The position numbers and the translations under genes are program-made. From Enoplolaimus lenunculus (lineage: Eukaryota; Nematoda; Enoplea; Enoplida; Thoracostomopsidae), in the NCBI GenBank assembly GCA_030248215.1, contig JASANG010004103.1:310001-374000 (forward strand): a stretch of 64,000 nucleotides of DNA. The letters run 5' to 3'. The notes beneath the pieces are model-generated. The model was not told where the DNA came from, did no database searches, and saw only the letters and a program-made list of their open reading frames with translations. Below, one piece after another: positions 50,201-61,000 of this stretch (position 1 is the first letter of the stretch; every line of letters starts with the position of its first letter).

Positions 50201-53200
50201 TGAGCGATTGAAACAAGATACATATGTGTTCGGCGCGGACGAAGCCAACGAGCTAGCTATGTCGGAAAATATTTATTACGCGCTCAAACGCGGAGCGGAT
50301 TTAACGGTCGGGTTGACCGTAGCCAGAAATTTGGTGATGAATGTTTTGTTGGAACGCAGCGACGACTGGGATCAGTTGTTGGCTGCAATTCAAAGATCGG
50401 TTTTGGATATTCGTGGTCTCTGCGAAGCTGAAACTTCAGATGCAACCGGTGTGAACCGAGTGACCGTTATGAATCGTGTAAAACGACTGAATTTAGCTGG
50501 AAACGATTTAAAACGATACCAACGTATGATCGAGAAAATGTTGTGCAATGAACATTTGGAATCCGGTGAAAATCAAAAGTTGCAACTGTTGTCGAACGAA
50601 ATCGCACAAATTTCGCCTAAAATTGACCAACAAACGCTTCAACTCAAGTTGATTGTTGTGAATTTTGAACGTTTCTGTGTCGATGTGCTCAATTGGAAAG
50701 CAAAGCTACAGTCGTATCAGCTCTATTTTGGAGTCAAATCGCCAATCGTAGCTCAAAATGACAAAGCGAAACGAGAATACGAGACGTTTTTGGTAAGCTG
50801 AACCATTCCTTTAGGTTTGATTAAAAATAAACTTTAAGCTTAACTCTGAAATTCAGTATATAAGTAACCCTAATTTGGATGTTGACCATCTTCGCACACG
50901 TTTACGCTTAGGCTTAGGCTTAAGGCAAAACCAAGGCATACCTATACCGATGGCTAAACGTTAGCCTAAACAACTGCCGAAGCCTAAACCTAAACCTAAG
51001 CTAAAATTTTAACCGAAAATGTTACAATAAGTGTGCTCGAGTGATAAATCTTAAGGAATAAGGAAACCAACAAGACCTTAATCTGATAAAGGCCACCAAT
51101 GAGTTTAGAAACTAACCATCAAAGCTTTAAGAACTCGAAATTTTTTCGATACATCAATCGAAACAAAATGGGTCAAAAACATTGTAATGTACCACTTGCA
51201 TGCCCGCAACCAGCTCACTTTGCTAGCAATTGCTAATAAACGTTTTCTGGAGTGACAAACAAGCTTTTACAACGACTTACAAGCAAGCTTGAAAATTTTC
51301 TACCTTGACCAAATTCTTCCTCGAGTTGCTGAGTCACCCTGGCTCACCTCTGTCTACAGTCTGCACCATTGCTGGCCACGTTAAAGTAGCTTTTGCACTT
51401 TTAGTTTTCGGAGTGATAACTCATGAAGTACTGATGTAACTTCAATTTCAGAGTACATTCAACGAATTCAAAAGTCATTCAACCGGAATCGAAACGCTCA
51501 TCGCGAAAGGTGAATCAGAATTTGGGCTTCGATCTCAGTTGATCAAGAACAACTCGGCGTTATCAGATGACAAATTGTACGCCGAATTTGTTCGCTTGTG
51601 GAACACTGTGATGGTGCAAGCCAACGATAAAAACGTAAGTATGTTTCGCATTTTAACCTTCAAATTGAAGTGAAACTGGGGCCTCGTTCACTTTCCTATC
51701 CCTTCAATTACGTTTATGCTTAGGTTTATGTTTAGGAACAGCCTTGCATATACATAACCAGTTCACTCATAGAGTATATTAAGAGCAACTAAATTATAGC
51801 TCAGTGGTCATCGTAAACGTCTCCCACCCGTGAGACTGGGGATCGAATCTTACCTTGAAATTACATCTCATATAAAATTGAAAATATTCATGTGAGAAAG
51901 GGTTAAGCATTTGCATGGCCCCTAACTTTAACATTTTAGCTGTCTAGCCGTTGTTTCAGCAAATAGAATATACATATTTTAGCGGATTCGTTCAAAAAAA
52001 CCATTCACAACAACACAGTTGACCAATCAGATTTGAATAAAACTTTTTCACTTAATATACGAAACTAACTTTTTTATATCTGAGTTAATTTCCTATTAAG
52101 GTTTGTCCATTAATTGTTTTCAGAGTCGATGGCAGATCAACTTACGCCAATGCGAACAATTTCATTCAACCCTCGCTCATTGCGAACACTTGCTGAGCGA
52201 ATCTGAATCCCGCATCACCAGTGCGGTTGCTCTACCACCGTCGTGCTCGCTACCCCGACTCGACGAGCAAATCCGCGTCCACTCCGAGTTCACTCGATCA
52301 CTTATCAATCATTCAACTCAACTTTCTACTTTAGCTCAACAATGTGTTACCTTGAAATCGCTTTGTGACCGTAACGAAGCTGTTTGGATTTCATCCCAAC
52401 TCGCGTGTGTTCGGCATCGATATGAGCAACTCATTTGGCGAGTTAACTCGCGAACTCAACAGCTGAACGGAGCGAGGGCCGTGTGTGAAGCGTGGGCGGA
52501 ACAAAGAAAGTATTTACAGGGTTGGTTGGAGCAAGCGGATGCCGCTCTAAAAGCTCATGCCGGTAACCGGCAGAGTAGTATGATGGATTTAAAGAACGAA
52601 GCGGAAAAGTATAAGGTATGTTTTAAACAGATGAAGCGTTTAGGCTTAGGTAGAGGTTTGGGCAAAAGCTTAAGTTTTAAATAAATCTTCTTCTAAACTA
52701 ATCTTTAGCCCGGAGCTTTAGCTTAAGCCTAAGAACAAATGAGCTGAGAAGAAAGTCAAATTTTAAAAGTATGAATACTGTAGAATGTTGCTAAAATAAA
52801 TTTTAGTTCCATCGGGTGTAACAGAACAGTATACGGAGTTCTTCAGTAAACGGATACTTAAAGACCACGTCAAACAGCCTGCAACGGGCCAGTTCATCTT
52901 GCTAGGGCGTCTTAAAAAATTTCAGGAGCAGCATACAAGGGTTTTCGTTGACTTACAAGCAAGGTTGAAAATATTCTCGGGGTTTGGTCAAAAGTTTTCC
53001 ACGGGGCAGAGCCCTTCCAGCCTTATCTGCGGGCCCGTGGATACTTAGCATAATAAATCAAAGTATTTAAAAATGAAGCTAACATGTATATGGTACGTTT
53101 AAATCGAGAAAGTACGTTACGAAGAGAGTGCCGGTATACTTAAACTCAGTCCTACATACAGCGCATATCATAGAACAGTTGCAATTTTGAACTACCGGAA

Positions 53201-54917
53201 AACGGATACCATCAATTACATTGGTTAAAAATTAAAATATTCCGTAAAACAATACCGCGTAGACAAACAAATCCGATATGTAACCTAAGACTGCATAGCT
53301 ACTATACTCATTTACATTTTTTAGATGCTACAAAAAGAGATTGCAAAACAGCTGCCGCTATTTGACGATTACGTCAAAAATGGTCATATTATTGCACGTT
53401 GCGCCAGTAACACCGAGGAACAAGAAGAAATACTAGCAAGTGTCGGTTTGGTGGAAAGCGAATGGAATGATGTCACTTGCCAAGTATCTGAAGGGTTAGT
53501 TGAAAGCTAGTTTCCGTCAGTTAAGTAAACACAGGGGCAAACCAAACGCAATACTTGGAGTATATACCGTTTTTTTAAAAATTTGGTTTAATTTAGGGAT
53601 ATTTGAACGGTTTTGTTTCGGCGAACCATGTGTAGCTTGACAATTTTGTGTCGTTTTTGAAGGGACGTTTTGAATTTACGACAGCTCGAGGCTTGGTAGT
53701 TTTGTTAAATTTTAAACTTTTCTCTATCAAGTTGAGTTGGCGACCAGTGAGACATTACAAAAAAGTAAACAAAAATTATAAATACAATGAAACACATTTG
53801 TGACTTTGATTTAACTCGACTCAGGCGCGTAGCCAGCTCACCTTGCAAGGGAAGGCTAAAAACTTTTCACGAGGGGCGTACAAGGGTTTGCAATGACTTA
53901 CAAGCAAGGTTGAAGATTATCTAAGGGGTGAAAATTTTTCTCCGGAGGCTGAGCCTCCTACCTTCGTTGGCTGCCGGCCCGACTCGAATGCAGTTTGATG
54001 GCTGGAACTTCAATGTTTAATAACGAATCGTGAATAAATACGCATAGTACGTTTTTTGTTTACTATTTCAGGCTAACGTTTATATCACAACAATTAATGT
54101 CACTCGAAGAGTTGTCAGATTCTATTGAACGATTATGCCAATTTTATGCCGAAGTTGTTTCGCAGTTGCAGTCACCAGAATACGCTTCAATGGTGTACGG
54201 TGACGTGCAAACTGTGGATGCAGTGATCAAAGATCGTCAGGTTGGTCAATTTAAATTTAAAAAATTTAAATTTTTACATTGGTGAAAAATTAATTGATTA
54301 TTGAAAATGTTAATTGTTAAGTTTCGGTTCTGGTAGCATTTTTCATGGATTCTAGTTTATGTGGAAAATAGCTTAATGTATCAGGGTGCAACTGAAATTA
54401 AAATTTACGGGAACTCTAATTTAAAAAAATTACTGGAACCCGAAAGTGAAAAATACATGCCACCAAAAATCATTTTAATTTTTTTGCTATATGATTGTTG
54501 AAATACCCTTAGTCGAAAATAGGTATTGTCTTAAATTGCGGTATTTTAGATTTCCATCATCCACGGAAGCGGAATCTAATTTCGATTGTTTATTGTCGGT
54601 AATTATCAAGGTTTATATGCTATGCTAACGAAATCTACTCTATTTTTTCGTCATTTTTTACGAAAACGCTGAATTTCCACACGAACAAAATTTAATGCCG
54701 GAATTGTTTTCAGGTATCAATTTTCCGGAACCGGAAGGTGAAAAATGCTGGAACCAGAACCGGAATGCCGGTTGCACCATGTAATATGAAAAGACACAAA
54801 AAAAACAAATAAAAAAAAAAACACAACACAAAAAAACGACAATAAAAAAGTAAATAAAAAAAGAAAAAAAAAAAAAAAAAAAAAAAACAAAAAAAAAAAA
54901 ATAAAAAAAAACAAAAA

Positions 54918-54958
<41 letters not shown>

Positions 54959-54980
54959 AAAAAAAAAAAAAAAAAAAAAC

Positions 54981-55034
<54 letters not shown>

Positions 55035-58000
55035 AAAAAACAAAAAAAAAAAAAAAAAAACAAACCTAAATCGATTATGATCAAGCATACTTATTTGAAT
55101 GAGCCTGTGCTATTTTTCTGATTATGGGCTCAGCATTATCCTGAGGGACTGCAATGAAGCAGCTTTAGACTAAAATTTGTGCTTAGGCTTAGGTTTAATT
55201 TTAGAGTTATGTTTACGTCAAAGTTTGCGCGTATCGTTTGACTTAAGCTTAGGAGTATGCTTACGCTAGTCTTGCGTCACTATATGAAACATTGATCGAG
55301 GACGCTACGATAAATAAGCTTGCGCTTAAAAACGTTTTATACTGTTAGACGTTTTTTGCCTCTCACCGTAAAGTTTACTTGTTGATTGACTTATTATAGG
55401 AATTATTCCGACAAATTGAATCGAGTAACGAAGTTGCTGACAAAATCGCCGAGCGAGTAGAGCAAAGCAAATCACAATCGGCACAACACGGATCTACAAT
55501 GCAGTGGTTGGCTGAACAAAGGGATCTGGTTAGCGGTCTGTGTAACGATATGAATCGCCGAATGCAAGACGCTCGTGAAAAGGTGAATTTATTAAAATAA
55601 CAGTTGGTTGTTTTTTGGATCGTTTTAGATTTTTTTCTCGCATAATTTTTCAATTAGAAATCTTGAATTCGGGTTTGAAAAAATCATCCTTTTCTCGGGT
55701 AATTTTTTGATTAGAAATTTTTTATTCGGGTTTGAAAAAATCATTTTTTTTCTCGGATAATTTTCATAATGAGAAATGTTGAATTTGTTTTCGAACAAAA
55801 ATTATTTTTTTCTCTGATATTTTTTCAATTACAAATCTTGAATTCGGATGTCAACAAAAATCAACGAAATTAAATATTAATCCTTCATCATTTGCCTCAA
55901 AAATTTATTTCATTTTATGCAGAAGCATTGACAACGACAGCGAACTAAGTTAAACGGGCCAACGACCAAAGTCTAAAAATTGTTGAAATTTCAAAGTTTT
56001 ATCTGTATTTCGTTCAATTTCAGGCTGAACAATTCGAGTCAAAATACACCGAACTGACGATGTTTATTAAAGAGCAACAACAAAGACTGGCAACAATCGG
56101 TCAAGAATTTCATACAGATGACCATATTTCGCTCGAAAATCAACAACAAACTCTTGCGGTAGCCTAATGATTTAACTTTTTTCTAATTTTAATTCATTTT
56201 GAGGCCAATGTTACTTTAAGGGATGCAACAGTGGATTAAGCGTATTATTCCTAAGCTTAAGCTTAAGCCTAAGCAACAAAACGTAACCTAGAATCTAAAC
56301 CTACTCTTTGATGGACCCACCAGCGACCTGGACGCCCCTTAAAGTAACATGGGTCAATTTTGATTTTAAAACGATTAAAATAATACAGTATGGTTCAGCG
56401 GTGAAAATGAAAAACATTTTGTGACGTTTAAAATGTAGGCCAATGTATAGAACATGGCCATAACAGTAGTAGTACAAGCATATTTTTAGCCTAAACTTAA
56501 GCCTAAGTGTTAGAATTAGCTTATACCTAAGCCAAAGTCTAAGCCTATAGCTTGAGCAAAAAATTAGTCTGAAGCTTAAGATTACACTATTGCAGTCCCG
56601 CAGAAGAACGTTCCGCCCCTGATGTTTACATTCGCCAAAATTTCTAAAATTTTGTTCAAGTCATGTCGCATCTTAGAAATATTGCCAAAAAACAGCGAAC
56701 CAATCAAAGATGATTATGTAATTCAAACTTGAGTAAGATTGAACTGGCTGTGGTGGGATCAAAATTTGGCAAAGAAATGAGAATTACGTTATTTTTCGGC
56801 GACAGTTTTATACGTCCTGAATAAGCAAAATGTTATACTCATTGATTTTACAGCACGGCGACGAATTATCGAGTCGATGAAATTTCGGATTACATGTTGT
56901 CACGCGATAAGTTGTCGTTCGACCAATTGTCAAAATAGTACCTTTTTTCACAGTGACCGGCATATGACTGGCTTATTTCAGGGTGTACTCGTTTCGGTCA
57001 ACAACAAACAACCGGACCTGGACGCGTGGAATGATCTGGTTGCGGAAATTACTGAAAACTGTTCACCGGATGCTACGCCGTCAATCGCGTACACAAATCG
57101 AAAGTTGAATGCCGCATGGAATGAGGTGAAGACATCCGTCACAACTAAGAATTTTCTGATAAATCGAATAACAGAGTCCTACAAAGACTTCTGGCGTTGT
57201 CAAGAGAAAATTCGCTTACATCGAAATAATAATTGCGAGACTGTAGCCAGTGGGGTGGGCATTGATGCTCAGCTTCCCCTGAAACACTTTTGCCCCCACA
57301 CTAGAAAACGTTGCTTGTAAGTCATCAAAAACCCTTGTATGCACCTCCTGAAATATTTTTAGCCGACCCCAACTTGCAAGGTGAGCTGACTACGAGCCGG
57401 ATTAAATAATATCAAGCGATACTGACTGGACTATGAAAAACGTCTGTAGAAATCTTTTTTCTCCTTCGCGATTACTGTAGAATTATCCGCTACTTAGATT
57501 CAATATCAACACAATATGTTTACGGCATTACTTAAAAATAAACTGTTCTTGTGTATTATTTCAGATGAAACGTACAGCAGAAGACACGAAATCCGCTCTA
57601 CAGTCGCAACTTGAAGAATTATCATTACAAGATCAAGAGTTAAACGATGTATTACAATGGCTCGAAGACAGGACTCGCTATATGCAACATTTGTGCGACA
57701 CAGATCCAGTATCAGAGGACGCTGATTCGCTCGAGCGGTAAGTATGGTTGAACACAGTTGGCGAATAAAATCAGCCGAAGTCAAGGCCCCAACAAACCAT
57801 TGAATAATTGGTCCAATCGTTGAAGCGCTCGAGCACTAAATATTTTTCAATACATTTTGCGAATAAAATCAGCCGAAGTCAAGGCCCCAATAAACCATTG
57901 AATAATTTGTCCAATCGTTGAAGCGCTCGAGCGCTAAATATTTTTCAATACATTTTGCGAATAAAATCAGCCGAAGTCAAGGCCCCAATAAACCATTGAA

Positions 58001-61000
58001 TAATTTGTCCAATCGTTGAAGCGCTCGAGCGCTAAATATTTTTCAATACATTTTGCGAATAAAATCAGCCGAAGTCAAGGCCCCAATAAACCATTGAATA
58101 ATTTGTCCAATCGTTGAAGCGCTCGAGCGCTAAATATTTTTCAATACATTTTGCGAATAAAATCACCCGAAGTCAAGGCCCCAATAAACCATTGAATAAT
58201 TTGTCCAATCGTTGAAGCGCTCGAGCACTAAATGTTTTTCAATACATTTTGCGAATAAAATCACCCGAAGTCAAGGCCCCAATAAACCATTGAATAATTT
58301 GTCCAATCGTTGAAGCGCTCGAGCGCTAAATATTTTTCAATACATTTTGCGAATAAGATCAGCCGAAGTCAAGGCCCCAATAAACCATTGAATAATTTGT
58401 CCAATCGTTGAAGCGCTCGAGCGCTAAATATTTTTCAATACATTTTGCGAATAAAATCACCCGAAGTCAAGGCCCCAATAAACCATTGAATAATTTGTCC
58501 AATCGTTGAAGCGCTCGAGCGCTAAATATTTTTCAATACATTTTGCGAATAAAATCAGCCGAAGTCAAGGCCCCAATAAACCATTGAATAATTTGTCCAA
58601 TCGTTGAAGCGCTCGAGCGCTAAATATTTTTCAATACATTTTGCGAATAAGATCAGCCGAAGTCAAGGCCCCAATAAACCATTGAATAATTTGTCCAATC
58701 GTTGAAGCGCTCGAGCACTACATATTTTTCAATACATTTTGCGAATAAAATCAGCCGAAGTCAAGGCCCCAATAAACCATTGAATAATTTGTCCAATCGT
58801 TGATTCGCTCGAGCACTAAATATTTGTCAATACATTTCGCGAATAAAATCAGCCGGGGTCAAGGCCCCAACAAACCATTAAACAATTTGTCCAATCGTTG
58901 ATTTACTTGAGCGGTAAGTAGGGTTGAACACAGTTGGCGAATAAAATTAGCGGGAGGGTAATATTTGGCCAATACCATATTAAAATATACGCTAAATACT
59001 GTTGCTTAATGTATATTAAGAGCTCTGAAAAATTTCCGTTTAATTTTTGTTATAAATATATCTTTTTTGAAGTTGAATAGTTGACGAAGCTGTCATTTGA
59101 CAAGTAATCAATGAACGAGTAGGAATGGACTGGATTAGTCAGGCGTCGTTCATAATAAAAATTTCGGCCTGCTCACAAGATGTCATAGCTCGTGGCTAAC
59201 AACCACTCGTTAACCGTACCTCAAACAAAAATTATTCGTTGACGGTATCACAACACGCGGAACACTCATTGCGTGCCACAATTGTGACTCGCCATGAAGT
59301 AGGGTCAACGGAAAATTTTCGCTGTGGTAGGGACTTGCAACCGAAAAGCTTCTTTGAGGCTGGGTAAACGAGTAGGTGTTAGCCCTGGGCTATGACACAT
59401 TTTGTGGCTCGGCCGAACTTTTAATTGTGAACGGCGCCTAAAGCAATACAGGAGCCGTTTAGCTGGGTCAAGTAGCCAAAGTTAGCGAATGAAGGGCTCG
59501 GAAAGGCTCGGTTCCAGTGGATCCATTTTGGCCCGGCTAGAAAAGTTTTAGCCCCGCATTTATATTCTATGATATCAACCGCATGTCGACCCCCCTGGCT
59601 GCTAGGTTGCTTGGATCCAACTACAATTGTGACGTTGTTTTAGACAAATAACCGATCACACAGATTTTCAATCAGAGCTTAAAACAAAACAACCATCAAT
59701 AGATCTGGCGTGTCGGATTAAACGAAAACATGACGCAGATGTGATGATTCGAAGCTGTATGCAAATTAGCTCTCAAGGAGGCTCGATAGACGCGCTGGGA
59801 GGCGGTTCTGTGATGGTAGCAAAGGCAACAGCAGTTACAGAACAATGGACACAAGTGTGGCTGCTTGCAGTGGAGCGACAAAGACAGCTGGATGCGATGC
59901 TGGAAACGTTGTCACAGGTTGGTGTTTTGAAGTACTTTGTTAGTTTCCCCAACAAAAAGTTATCCCACACATCAGTGACTGGATTACTAACATACGCTGA
60001 TGCTAGGGTTAAGCTTAGGGATAGGCTTAGGTTTAGCCTGAAACCTAGACTTAGGCTTGGGAAAATAACAATTATACAGGTGAAACTTTTGCCTTCTGCG
60101 AAATTAAGTGCCGGTTTTGGGTTACTTTGACTAATTTTAGTCATAACAAAATATTTTTGTTGTGGTGTGAACATTAAATCGAACGGGATGTTGTCAAACC
60201 TGGCTCGTAACTGAAAACCAAATTTCGCTTCTACTGGATTAAAGGAACGGCACGTGCTGTTTCATGGTTGTGATTGGGACACGAATTTCGGTTGATCCCT
60301 GGTAAACCTAAGAAGCTACTTTTTAGCCAGGTATAAACTGGGTACTTACTTCCTCAGCACGCTAAGCGTTATCTCGAAAAAAATTGCAGTCGCACGCAAA
60401 AATTCCAAATTCCTTACAAACGATGCTAAAACTATTGTCGAGTGTCCATACGTTTTGTACAGCGGTTAAGCTCGACTGGGGGGGGTACTCTGGCTACGAC
60501 CCCGGCGTCACAAATTGATAATTGAACAAATAACCGCAAAATTCGGTATTTTCGACTGGGGGGTATTCTGGCTACGACCCCGGCGTCACAAATTGATAAT
60601 TGAACAAATAATTCGGTATTTATAAACCCATAAATGCAGCTAGAAACAAAAAATTTTTTAATTGAAATTTAAAATTTTTTCAGATTGAACGACTGAAAAC
60701 GTTCGAATTTGGAGATTGGCGAAAACGCTACATGACATTCAATAATCACAATACGTCACGTGTCACTGACGCAATGCGAAGACACGACCGTGGGAAAAAT
60801 GGGTTGATCCAACGAAACGCGTTTATTGATGTGATATTAAATTCTAGTAAGATTGACAAGGGTTTTCAATGACTTACAAGCAAGGTTGAAAACTTTCTAT
60901 AGGACCAAAGCAAGGCGGCCTGAGCCCGCTTGCCCCTCTTGGCTACGGGCCCGGTTTGAGCACGCAGAATACAATATTGTATTAATTTAAATCCTGGTTC

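Noticed and set aside
54710-55088. Two minus-strand poly-Phe frames of about 124 codons
   Set aside because: They are readings of the A-rich tract and have no protein character.
56877-57320. Whole 147-codon frame as coding
   Set aside because: The start overlaps a family F element and the end a family A element; only 56982-57242 fits as an exon.
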